A stretch of 64,000 nucleotides of DNA from SIG701 sp045544955 (GTDB lineage Bacteria > Bacillota > Clostridia > Oscillospirales > CAG-272), in contig JAZPZY010000004.1 in the NCBI GenBank assembly GCA_045544955.1, positions 62,001 to 126,000 on the forward strand. The letters are read 5' to 3'. Below are positions 25,247 through 33,781 of this stretch, piece by piece. The translations under genes and the position numbers were made by a program. Below the pieces are notes generated by a model that saw only the letters and a program-made list of their open reading frames with translations, searched no databases and had not been told where the DNA came from. Every line of letters begins with the position of its first letter. The first letter of the stretch is position 1.

Positions 25247-25306
25247 CAAATTTTTGCGTCTCTGCCGCAAAAATTTGGGGCTGTCACAGCTAAATGCGAC
25301 AGCCCC
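25247..25306 (-). terminator. adjacent hairpins after the foldase gene
   Basis: GGGGCTGTC (25277-25285) pairs with 25298-25306, with an AAATTTTTG run after it on the minus strand. A second 12-bp stem with arms CAAATTTTTGCG and its complement directly adjoins it. Confidence 0.65.
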
Positions 25307-25318
25307 GCTATAATATGA

Positions 25319-26407
25319 TCAGATGGAATAATTCACCACAGCGTCACGGATGGAATACTTTTCGATCTCCTCCGCATATACGGTTACGTCCCCGAGCAGT
25401 TCATCCAGGAATTTAAGGAAATCGTCGTTTGCCACCGTGTCCTCGTAGCCGTCGAAGAAATCTGCGTTGGTGGATTCGTTGTAGGCGTTATCCTCCAGCG
25501 GCAGGCACATGAGCCAGTGGGTGCCGAAATCGCTCTCCACCTTTACTGTTTCACCGACCTCCATGGCAAAGGCGGCGTCCACCACATCCTTTATGAAATC
25601 CGTCTCCCGGGTAAGGTAGTATCCGTTCACGTACAGGTGATCCTCCGAATACGTTTCGTACACCGTTTTGAAATCCTGTCCCTCGGAAAGTGCCTTTTCG
25701 ATAGCGGCGATCTTGCCCGCCTTCTCGGCGGCCTCCGTTTCGTTCAGATCCCGCGTCAGTGCGGTTCCCTTGGAATCGTACTGGCGGTAGCCCTCCTCGT
25801 TGGTCACGTACTCAAAGGCGTCGTTTACGTAGATGTGGCGGACACGGACGTAATTCTCCCGATAGTACGCGTCCAGATCCTCCTCCGTCAGCGTGTTGGG
25901 GCCGCCGTTATCGTACAGATAGGCGAACACGGCCGCCGGTTTTTCCTGCTCCAGATAGATCTCCCGAAGCATATCGGTATTGATGCCGTACTGTGCCAGG
26001 GTCTGGTTGAATTTCACCTTGCTTCCGTTTGCGTACGCATCCATCAGATCGCTGATATACCGATCGATTCCCGCCGCCGTACTCTCCGGCAGGGTGAGAC
26101 CGTACTGATCGAACAGCTCCATACAGATCAGCGTCCGCTTCACGTTTTCCAGAACGGAAGCGTTCAGGTAATCCTCCGCCGTGGTATCCTCGTACAGAAT
26201 GGAATCCCAGAACAGATCCGTATCTGTCATATCGGTGTAGGTATACATAAACGTACCCTTATACGAAGACAGCCAGTATCTGTACATATTGGTGGTGATG
26301 ACGGAGTCGCCGTAGGAAAGCGCCACGGCAGACCGTCCGCAGCCGCCAAGGGAAAGGAGCGCGGCAAAAAGCAGAGCAAAAGCAAAAAGTCGAACGGATT
26401 TTTTCAC
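25319..26407 (-). CDS. PrsA/SurA-like foldase lipoprotein
   Basis: A 362-aa lipoprotein: the signal ends LLSLGGC with the lipidated Cys at residue 23. A SurA-N-like helical region follows, then a parvulin-like segment with RVRHIYVND near residue 190 and TDFIKDVVDAAFAMEVGE near 275. Such proteins help fold secreted proteins on the outer face of the membrane. The rotamase part is divergent, so catalytic activity is uncertain. It lies downstream of mfd and would be useful for the many exported proteins coded in this window. Confidence 0.8.
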   Translation of the reverse strand: MKKSVRLFAFALLFAALLSLGGCGRSAVALSYGDSVITTNMYRYWLSSYKGTFMYTYTDMTDTDLFWDSILYEDTTAEDYLNASVLENVKRTLICMELFDQYGLTLPESTAAGIDRYISDLMDAYANGSKVKFNQTLAQYGINTDMLREIYLEQEKPAAVFAYLYDNGGPNTLTEEDLDAYYRENYVRVRHIYVNDAFEYVTNEEGYRQYDSKGTALTRDLNETEAAEKAGKIAAIEKALSEGQDFKTVYETYSEDHLYVNGYYLTRETDFIKDVVDAAFAMEVGETVKVESDFGTHWLMCLPLEDNAYNESTNADFFDGYEDTVANDDFLKFLDELLGDVTVYAEEIEKYSIRDAVVNYSI

Positions 26408-26490
26408 AGCAGAAGATTCCTTTCAGTGAAAAGATTTTTTCATAAAGACAGTATAACGGAATACCCGAAAAAAATCAAGCACTCTCCGTG

Positions 26491-29400
26491 TCAGAACGAA
26501 AGATATTTTGTTAACAGATCGGTGGCAAAATCCGTCATACGGATCTTTTTCCCCGGTGCGGGACGGCAGACGAGAGCCGGCTCGCCGCCCAGAACCATGC
26601 GGATCTGTGCTTTGGGAAAGGCGTTTGCCAACGCCGTCATGGCGGTGGCGTTGATCACCTCCGGCACAAGGCGGAGCGCCCCGTCCCTCTCCTCGATCTT
26701 TTTCATGCCGGCCTTGGCCCCCAGTGCACGGATGAGTGCGATCTTGCAAAGGCTGACGGCGGCGGCCGGCGGCTCGCCGAATCGGTCGCAAAGCTCGTCC
26801 AGGGTATCCTCGTAATCCTCGTACACCCCGATCCGGGCAATCTTTTTATACATTTCCATACGCTGGGGTGCACCGGGAATATAGTTTTTCGAAAGATAGG
26901 CATCCTCACGCATATCGGCGGCACACTCCACCTTTTTCTCCTGCGGGATCCCCTGCTCCTCCAGCACCGCCTCGTTCAGCAGTTTTACGTACAGATCGTA
27001 TCCAACCGCCTCCATGTGTCCGTGCTGCTGGGCACCCAAAAGATTGCCCGCCCCGCGGATCTCCAGATCCCGGAGCGCAATTTTGAATCCGGCGCCGAAG
27101 GCGGCGTATTCTTTAATAGCGGAAAGTCGTTTTTCGGCGATCTCCGTCAGCTGCTTCTGCTTCGGATAGGTAAAGAACGCGTAGGCACGGCGGCTGGAAC
27201 GTCCCACCCGTCCCCTTATCTGATGGAGCTGGGAAAGGCCGTACCGATCGGCGTTTTCGATCACCAGGGTATTGGCGTTGGGCACGTCGATACCCGTTTC
27301 AATAATGGTGGTAGACACGAGAATGTCAATATCTCCCTTTACCAGATCGGACCAGATCTCCTCCAGCTCCTCTCTCTCCATCCGACCGTGTGCCACGGCG
27401 ATGCGGGCGTCCGGCAGATCCTTTGACAGCCTGCCTGCCACGTTATATACCGCCTCGATCCGATTGATGAGGTAGAATACCTGCCCGCCCCGTCGAAGTT
27501 CTCTTCTGAGAGCCTCGGTAATAATGCCCTCGTCATGCTCCAGAACGTAGGTCTGCACCGGCGACCGCATGCCCGGTGCCTCCTCCAGCACGCTCATATC
27601 CACGATACCGCCCATGGCCATATTCAGCGTACGGGGAATGGGCGTGGCCGTCAGCGTAAGAACGTCCACGTTTGCGGCGATCTGCTTCAGTTTTTCCTTC
27701 TGCTCCACGCCGAACCGCTGCTCCTCGTCCACGATGATGAGGCCCAGATTGGAGAACTGCACATCCTTGGAGATAAGCCGGTGGGTGCCGATGATAATAT
27801 CCACGTCTCCCCGCCGAAGCTTTCGTACCGTAGCCGCCTGCTGGGTGGGCGTGCGGAAACGGGACAGCATATCGATCTCTATGGGGAATCCGCGCATGCG
27901 GCTCTGGAACGTCTGCAAATGCTGGAAAGCAAGGATCGTAGTGGGAACCAGCACCGCCACCTGATAGCCGCTCATCACCGCCTTGAACGCGGCACGGAGT
28001 GCCACCTCCGTTTTGCCGTATCCTACGTCGCCGCAGAGCAGGCGGTCCATGGGATAGGGGGCCTCCATATCCCGTCTTATATCCTCGATGGCGGTCGTCT
28101 GTCCGTCCGTCTCCTCGTAAGGGAACGCGTCCGCAAACTGGCGGCACATATCGTCGTCCGGATCAAAGGCGATTCCCGGCGTCCGCTTGCGGCGGGCGTA
28201 CAGCTCGATCAGTTCTTTGGCCATTTCCTTCGTTGCGGCCTTGGCTTTCGTTTTCGCCCGCGTCCAGTCCGCACCGCCCATTTTCGACAGTTTCACGCTG
28301 TCCGTATCGCCGCCGGTGCCGATGTATTTGGATACCAGATCCAGCTGATCCACCGGCAGAAACAGTTTATCCGTACCTGCGTAGCGGATGGTGATATAGT
28401 CCCGGGTGGTGCCGTCCACGGTGATGTTTTCGATGCCCATGTACTGCCCTACGCCGTACACGGTGTGCACCACCAGATCCCCCACCTCCAGATCCGCATA
28501 GGACAGAATCGCTTCGGTGGCTTTCTTTTTCCCCTTTGCCTTATGGGAAGCACGCACACGCCGTGCCGTCCGCTGAGCGGCAGAGAAATTAAGCAGGGCA
28601 AATTTCGGCGTCAGAAGCTCGTATCCGGCGGAAACCGAACCGGTCAGAATGGCGATAGGCTTTGTCTTGCCCCCGGCGTTATCGTAAAACGCCCGGGTGA
28701 GCGTATCGGCCATGCCGGCGGTGAGCCCGTCGTCAAACAGGGTTTCTATCAGGCTTTTCGCCTCCGGCTCGTTCTCACACACGATCGCCGTCATATATCC
28801 GTTTTTCACGTAGTTTGCCGCGTCCTCACGGAGCAGTGCCACATTGCCGGCATAGGCAGGAACGTGGCTGGTGGTGAAATTATAGGCGTTTGCCCGTCCG
28901 CCCGTGCCGCCGAACGCTTCCAGATACAATAGCGGCATCAACGAGGACGCCCCAGTTACCGTATCCCACTCACGCATATACGTGCCGCCCCGCACGGAGG
29001 CAAGCTCGCCGGCGGCGGTAAGATCTGCCACCGTCTGATCAAGAAGGGTCCGGCACGCCGCGGCTTTCGTTTCGCACGCCTGTGCTCCCCTTATAACCAC
29101 GAGTCCGCTGAAATAATCCATAAGGCACGTACCGTCCGGGTAGATCAGCGGCAGGTACTTGTCGGCAAAATCCACGTCCGCCCCGTTTTCAAGAACGGTC
29201 AGCTCCGACAAAAGCGTTTCCACGGCACGGTCGTTTCCGTCTGCGGCGGCGATCTTTTTCATATGCCGGCGGATGGCGTCGATAAGCGTTTTCCGCACGT
29301 CCGGGCTGAGAAGCACCTCCCGGGCGGGGGGCAAAACGATCCGCTCCCCAACCGATTCAAGAAAACGCTGGGTTTCCACGTCAAAGGTACCGATCCGGTC

Positions 29401-30018
29401 TATCTCGTCGCCGAACAGCTCGATCCGGTACGGATGCATTCCCGGCGGGTACACGTCCACGATGCCGCCGCGAATGGCAAACTGACCGGCACCCTCCACC
29501 AGTTCGCCCCGGGTATAGCCGGAGGCGGTAAGACGCTCCGCCAGCTTTTCCGTATCCACGGAGGTTGCGGCGTCAATGGAAATAGTCCGCTCCGCCAGCA
29601 TCATCTGGGGCATGGTGATCTGCAGCGCCGCCTCCGGCGTAGCGGTGAGGATCACCGGTTCCGGATCGTGGATCAGGGCAGACAGTACAGAGAGCCTCTC
29701 ATGCTCGTAATCATGGGAGGCTGTGACGTTATTGAAGTTATAATCCCGGGCGGGGAAATGCAAAGCGGGAATCCCGGCGTTTTGGAGAAGTGCCGCCGTT
29801 ACCGCCGCTTCCTTTTCCTCGGGGCAGAGGATCAAGAGGCACTGATCCGCAAAATCTCCGGCGATCGCCGGCAGAAATACGTCCGCCGCCCCTTCCGAAA
29901 GGCCGGTTGCCTCCATGGGGCGGAACCGTCCCCGGCTGAGGGACTGGCGGATAGCCTCCACCATGGTACCGTATTCCCGGTTTTCCCGGAAGACTGACGT
30001 AAGAAGCTCTGTATTCAT
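26491..30018 (-). CDS. mfd: transcription-repair coupling factor
   Basis: Removes stalled RNA polymerase and recruits UvrA. The 1175-aa protein has the N-terminal UvrB-like part, the RNA-polymerase interaction domain (VGDLVVHTVYGVGQYMGI near residue 505), the helicase Walker A LCGDVGYGKTEVALRAAF near residue 665, DEEQ in IIVDEEQRFGVEQKEKL, and RGRVGRSSRRAYAFF. Length is typical. The ATG at 30018 overlaps the pth stop (ATGA) and has GGAGAAGG upstream. It is the usual neighbour of pth in Firmicutes. Confidence 0.97.
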   Translation of the reverse strand: MNTELLTSVFRENREYGTMVEAIRQSLSRGRFRPMEATGLSEGAADVFLPAIAGDFADQCLLILCPEEKEAAVTAALLQNAGIPALHFPARDYNFNNVTASHDYEHERLSVLSALIHDPEPVILTATPEAALQITMPQMMLAERTISIDAATSVDTEKLAERLTASGYTRGELVEGAGQFAIRGGIVDVYPPGMHPYRIELFGDEIDRIGTFDVETQRFLESVGERIVLPPAREVLLSPDVRKTLIDAIRRHMKKIAAADGNDRAVETLLSELTVLENGADVDFADKYLPLIYPDGTCLMDYFSGLVVIRGAQACETKAAACRTLLDQTVADLTAAGELASVRGGTYMREWDTVTGASSLMPLLYLEAFGGTGGRANAYNFTTSHVPAYAGNVALLREDAANYVKNGYMTAIVCENEPEAKSLIETLFDDGLTAGMADTLTRAFYDNAGGKTKPIAILTGSVSAGYELLTPKFALLNFSAAQRTARRVRASHKAKGKKKATEAILSYADLEVGDLVVHTVYGVGQYMGIENITVDGTTRDYITIRYAGTDKLFLPVDQLDLVSKYIGTGGDTDSVKLSKMGGADWTRAKTKAKAATKEMAKELIELYARRKRTPGIAFDPDDDMCRQFADAFPYEETDGQTTAIEDIRRDMEAPYPMDRLLCGDVGYGKTEVALRAAFKAVMSGYQVAVLVPTTILAFQHLQTFQSRMRGFPIEIDMLSRFRTPTQQAATVRKLRRGDVDIIIGTHRLISKDVQFSNLGLIIVDEEQRFGVEQKEKLKQIAANVDVLTLTATPIPRTLNMAMGGIVDMSVLEEAPGMRSPVQTYVLEHDEGIITEALRRELRRGGQVFYLINRIEAVYNVAGRLSKDLPDARIAVAHGRMEREELEEIWSDLVKGDIDILVSTTIIETGIDVPNANTLVIENADRYGLSQLHQIRGRVGRSSRRAYAFFTYPKQKQLTEIAEKRLSAIKEYAAFGAGFKIALRDLEIRGAGNLLGAQQHGHMEAVGYDLYVKLLNEAVLEEQGIPQEKKVECAADMREDAYLSKNYIPGAPQRMEMYKKIARIGVYEDYEDTLDELCDRFGEPPAAAVSLCKIALIRALGAKAGMKKIEERDGALRLVPEVINATAMTALANAFPKAQIRMVLGGEPALVCRPAPGKKIRMTDFATDLLTKYLSF

Positions 30019-30677
30019 TCCGCCTTCTCCGTTTTCTTTTCCGGCGGACGGTGTCCGTTGCACAGGCCCATGGCTTCCTCAAAACGTCCGTCCAGGATCA
30101 TCTCTGCCGCCTTATCGATCAGAGGAAAGCAGGCAACCAGCTTTTCAATATCCTCTTTGGGCATTTTCCCAAGCACCCAATCCCCCAGATCGTATTGGGG
30201 CGACGGCTTTTGCCCCACGCCCAGCCGGATACGGGGGTACTGGCTGCTTCCCGTCTCTCTCTCAATGCTTTTCAGCCCGTTGTGGCCGCCGTGGGAGCCG
30301 TCCTTCCGCACCCGCATTCTGCCGGCGTCCTGGTAAATATCGTCCACCAGCACCAGCACGTTCTCCGGAGGGATCTTGTAAAAGTCCATGGCAGCACGGA
30401 TGGATTCGCCGGAGGCATTCATGTACGTCTGGGGCTTCAGCAGAAGCACCCGGTATTTCCCAAGCTGGGCATCGGCACAAAGTCCGCTGAATTTCGCCCG
30501 GGTTATGCTCACACCCAGCTTATCGGAAAGATAATCGATCGCGTGATACCCTGCGTTATGCCGGGTACGCTCGTACTCCCGTCCCGGATTGCCGAGTCCC
30601 ACGATGATATGGGTTGGTGCGGCGGTGGGGGTTCTCTTCTCTTCAATTTTTTTGAACAAATCAAAAATGTCCGTCAT
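30015..30677 (-). CDS. pth: peptidyl-tRNA hydrolase
   Basis: Releases tRNA from prematurely dropped peptidyl-tRNA. The 220-aa product contains VGLGNPGREYERTRHNAGY (catalytic His), KPQTYMNASGESI and KDGSHGGHNGLKSI. It has a 20-residue N-terminal extension (MTDIFDLFKKIEEKR) before the usual start of the fold; I keep the ATG at 30677 because CAGGATAT precedes it, although a shorter start cannot be excluded. It overlaps mfd by 4 nt. Confidence 0.94.
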   Translation of the reverse strand: MTDIFDLFKKIEEKRTPTAAPTHIIVGLGNPGREYERTRHNAGYHAIDYLSDKLGVSITRAKFSGLCADAQLGKYRVLLLKPQTYMNASGESIRAAMDFYKIPPENVLVLVDDIYQDAGRMRVRKDGSHGGHNGLKSIERETGSSQYPRIRLGVGQKPSPQYDLGDWVLGKMPKEDIEKLVACFPLIDKAAEMILDGRFEEAMGLCNGHRPPEKKTEKAE

Positions 30678-30897
30678 ATATCCTGCCTGTCCGATCCGAA
30701 AACGTGCAAAAAGCAGCTCGCCACGAAATGCGCGCTGCATCGGATCTGTTTATTTTCCGTATATATTGTAACGCAATCCTTCCCCGATTGCAACCGGAAA
30801 AGCGGAAAAAATCTTCCAAATGGTGAATAAAATTCCTTAGGAAACGGGAAAAATGTAAATAGACGGTGAAAAAACGGATAAATCTTTTTCGGATACC

Positions 30898-30926
30898 TTG
30901 TAAATCCCGCAAAAAAGCACTATAAT
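30898..30926 (+). promoter_or_regulatory. promoter of the sortase operon
   Basis: TTGTAA (30898-30903) and TATAAT (30921-30926) with a 17-nt spacer, 46 nt before the sortase start. Confidence 0.7.
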
Positions 30927-30971
30927 TATGTACAGTACAATGTACGCCATCTGTTCCGAAGGAGGTTCACC

Positions 30972-32063
30972 TTGCCGATGCATTGGTTTTCTGACCGTTT
31001 CCGCGAAAAGAAAAAGCGTTCTTCGCCCGCCGCACTGTCGGCTGAGGAGGAATTTACCTTTGCCGAGGAAGAACAGCTCAACTACGAAAAAGATCCCTTT
31101 CTCTATTCGCTGGGCGCTTTGCGGAAAGAGGATATTCCTCTCGCCCATCCCGTAAAGGAACGCACCCGGAGCGAGAAGATCATAGATACCCTGCGTAATA
31201 TAATGCTGGTGATTTCCGTTCTGGTATTTCTGGGCAGCACGGTCTATCTGATCGATAACTTTATTCAAAAAGCACAGGCAAAGTCTCTGTACAACGAGGC
31301 GGCCGAGGAATTTGCCGCTGCCGGTCTGCAGTTTGATTTTTTGACCGGGGAAAACACCGAAAACAAAAACGGCGAAAATCCGACGGCCGGCCGATCGGAC
31401 GGTCCGCTGCCCTCCCTCAGCGAAAACCTGAGCCGTCTGGAAGGCAACGTATCGGCGGACACCGCCGTGGATTCGCAATACAATGAAGAAATCGAGAAGC
31501 TGCGAGCCGTTCTCAGCACGTACAAGGAGCGAAACGAGGACGTGTGCGGCTACATCAGCATCCCCGCCGTGGGCATCGATTACGTAGTGGTGCAGGGCGA
31601 GGACAACGATTTCTACCTGAACCACAATTACAAGGGCGAGCCGCTGGTGGTAGGCTCCATTTATATGGATTACCGCTGCGAAGAAGATCTAAGCGAGAAC
31701 TACAACACCGTGCTCTACGGTCACAATATTGAAACGCCGGGCATCATGTTCCACGGCGTAACGGATTTCTACGATACGGAGATCTTTGAAAACGAGCGTA
31801 TTTATCTCTACACCATGGACGGCGTTTTCGTCTACAAAGCGTTCGCCGTGTACGACACCCGCCCCAACTCCGGCTACATCCGCACCGATTTCGGCACGGA
31901 GGAGGAGTTTGCCGGCTTCCTTTCGGATATGCACAAGCGTTCCGACGTAAAAAACGCACTGGATCTTACCGGGGTACAGAATATTCTCACCCTGTCCACC
32001 TGTACCAACTACAACAACGGCCGGTACGCCCTGCACGCTTATCTGGAAGAATTCATTCACTGA
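30972..32063 (+). CDS. srtB: class B sortase
   Basis: A membrane-bound transpeptidase that attaches surface proteins to the cell wall. Residues 1-75 are charged and cytosolic, a single helix spans about 77-98, and the sortase domain follows with the catalytic His in VLYGHNIE, Cys in TLSTCTNY and Arg in NNGRYALHAY. The start is TTG with AAGGAGG 6 nt upstream; an ATG two codons later is possible. The cytosolic N-terminal extension is longer than in the best-known class B sortases. No clear sorting-signal protein is coded beside it. Confidence 0.9.
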   Translation: MPMHWFSDRFREKKKRSSPAALSAEEEFTFAEEEQLNYEKDPFLYSLGALRKEDIPLAHPVKERTRSEKIIDTLRNIMLVISVLVFLGSTVYLIDNFIQKAQAKSLYNEAAEEFAAAGLQFDFLTGENTENKNGENPTAGRSDGPLPSLSENLSRLEGNVSADTAVDSQYNEEIEKLRAVLSTYKERNEDVCGYISIPAVGIDYVVVQGEDNDFYLNHNYKGEPLVVGSIYMDYRCEEDLSENYNTVLYGHNIETPGIMFHGVTDFYDTEIFENERIYLYTMDGVFVYKAFAVYDTRPNSGYIRTDFGTEEEFAGFLSDMHKRSDVKNALDLTGVQNILTLSTCTNYNNGRYALHAYLEEFIH

Positions 32064-32096
32064 CCGATCCGACTTTTCATCACCACCGGGGGGATT

Positions 32097-32984
32097 ATGG
32101 AATTCAGCGATTTTTTGATCTGTCCGCTTTGCGGTACGCCTCTCTCTAAAGAGGGCGGCAGTCTGTTCTGTGCCGGTACCCGCCGCCACTGCTACGACGT
32201 AGCCGCCAGCGGATACGTGAATCTGTTGCCGCCCGGCAAAGGGAAAAACGCGCACACCGGCGACGACGCCGGCATGATCGCCGCACGCACGGCGTTTCTC
32301 TCCGGCGGATACTACGACGGAATCTCCGATGCAGTCGCGGAAATAACGGCCCGGTATCTGCCCCACGGCACGGACACCGTCCGTCTTTGCGACGCAGGCT
32401 CCGGCGAGGGATACCACACCTGCCGCATTGCCCGGGGCATTGCCGCCCGGACGGGACGGCGTGTGGACGCCGTGGGCATTGACGCCTCCAAAAAAGGGGC
32501 CGCTGCCGCGGCAAAGCTTGCCGCACGGACGGCGGCCGATGAAAACGTCAATCTCTCTTTTGCGGCAGGAAACATCTTCTCCCTGCCCGTGGCGGACAAA
32601 TCGCTTGACGTAATGATCAGCATGTTCGCCCCCATTCCGGCGGCGGAAGCGGTCCGCACGCTCCGGGACGACGGGCTCCTTATCGTCACCGCTTCGGCGG
32701 CACGGCATCTGTGGGAAATGCGTTGTCTTCTTTACGACGATCCCCGGGAGGGAAACGAGACGGCTGCAACACCGGAAGGATTCCTCCTCACCGGGAGATC
32801 CGCCTTCCGGGAGACGGTGCACATTCCCGACAACAAAACCCTTATGAATCTGTTCACCATGACGCCTTTTTATTACCGCACGCCGAAGGAAGGCCGTGCA
32901 CGACTTATGGCGACGGAATCCCTTTCCGTTTCCGTAATGGCCGATCTGTACGTATTTACCAAACGAAAGGATAGTACCCCATGA
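32097..32984 (+). CDS. RlmA-type 23S rRNA (guanine-N1)-methyltransferase
   Basis: A 295-aa protein with an N-terminal zinc ribbon (ICPLCGTPL and LFCAGTRRHCYD) followed by YVNLLPPGKGKNAHTGDDAGMI and the SAM motif RLCDAGSGEGYHTCRIA, all typical of RlmA (G745/G748 N1-methylation). The preceding GGGGGG acts as ribosome site. It overlaps the next gene by 4 nt (ATGA). In other bacteria the RlmA-II type affects tylosin resistance; which subtype this is cannot be decided. Confidence 0.88.
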   Translation: MEFSDFLICPLCGTPLSKEGGSLFCAGTRRHCYDVAASGYVNLLPPGKGKNAHTGDDAGMIAARTAFLSGGYYDGISDAVAEITARYLPHGTDTVRLCDAGSGEGYHTCRIARGIAARTGRRVDAVGIDASKKGAAAAAKLAARTAADENVNLSFAAGNIFSLPVADKSLDVMISMFAPIPAAEAVRTLRDDGLLIVTASAARHLWEMRCLLYDDPREGNETAATPEGFLLTGRSAFRETVHIPDNKTLMNLFTMTPFYYRTPKEGRARLMATESLSVSVMADLYVFTKRKDSTP

Positions 32985-33718
32985 CGCCCTACGTATCCGT
33001 CCTGATCCCCATGTATAACGAATCCGCCATTGCGGCGGACACGGCACGCACCCTGTGGCGTGCCATGGATTCTCTTCGCCAAAAAAACGGCTGGTCCTTT
33101 GAGATCGTTTTCTCCGACGACGGCAGTACGGATGACTGTGCCGCCCGTATCCGGAATACGGCGGCGACGGAGAATCTGGACGGCGTCCGGGTGATCCGCT
33201 ACGAAGACAACCGGGGCAAGGGCTCCGCCGTCAGAGAAGCGGTGCTTTCTTCCCGGGGGGAGATCATCCTGTACACGGACTGTGATCTTGCCTACGGCAC
33301 GGACGTGATCGGGGAGGCGGTTCGCCGGTACAAACCGGGCGTAGACGCCGTGATCGGCAGCCGCAATCTTACGGATGACGGCTACGAGGGATACACGCCC
33401 CTTCGGAAGCTGGCCTCCAAAACGTATATTAAAGTGCTGTGCCTCATGGCCGGATTCAAGCTGTCCGACTCCCAGTGCGGCTGCAAATCCTTTAGGGGCG
33501 ATCTGGCAAGAAAGATTTTCGCAAAATGCGAAACCAACGGCTTTGCATTTGATTTTGAGGTGCTTCTTCTGGCTGGCAAGCTGCGGGCAAACGTCACCGA
33601 AATGCCCGTACGGATCATCAACCACCGGGCGTCCACCGTGCACGTTCTGCGGGACAGCGTAAAAATGCTCCGGGATCTTGCCAGAATCAAAAAACGGGTA
33701 AAAAGCGTTCGCTTCTGA
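32981..33718 (+). CDS. family 2 glycosyltransferase, dolichyl-phosphate-glucosyltransferase-like
   Basis: A 245-aa GT-A fold enzyme: VSVLIPMYNESAIAADTART at the start, SDDGSTDDC, DNRGKGSAVREAVLSSRGE and the metal-binding ILYTDCDLAYGTDVI. The later SDSQCGCKSFRGDLARKIF fits the polyprenyl-phosphate sugar transferase subgroup (Alg5-like). There is no C-terminal membrane domain. It probably transfers a sugar to a lipid carrier or cell-surface glycan. It is translationally coupled to the rlmA-like gene. Confidence 0.87.
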   Translation: MTPYVSVLIPMYNESAIAADTARTLWRAMDSLRQKNGWSFEIVFSDDGSTDDCAARIRNTAATENLDGVRVIRYEDNRGKGSAVREAVLSSRGEIILYTDCDLAYGTDVIGEAVRRYKPGVDAVIGSRNLTDDGYEGYTPLRKLASKTYIKVLCLMAGFKLSDSQCGCKSFRGDLARKIFAKCETNGFAFDFEVLLLAGKLRANVTEMPVRIINHRASTVHVLRDSVKMLRDLARIKKRVKSVRF

Positions 33719-33781
33719 ACACGGGAATTACCCGTATCTTTCCACGATAAATTGCGAATAAAAGAGAAAAGACAGTCTATT

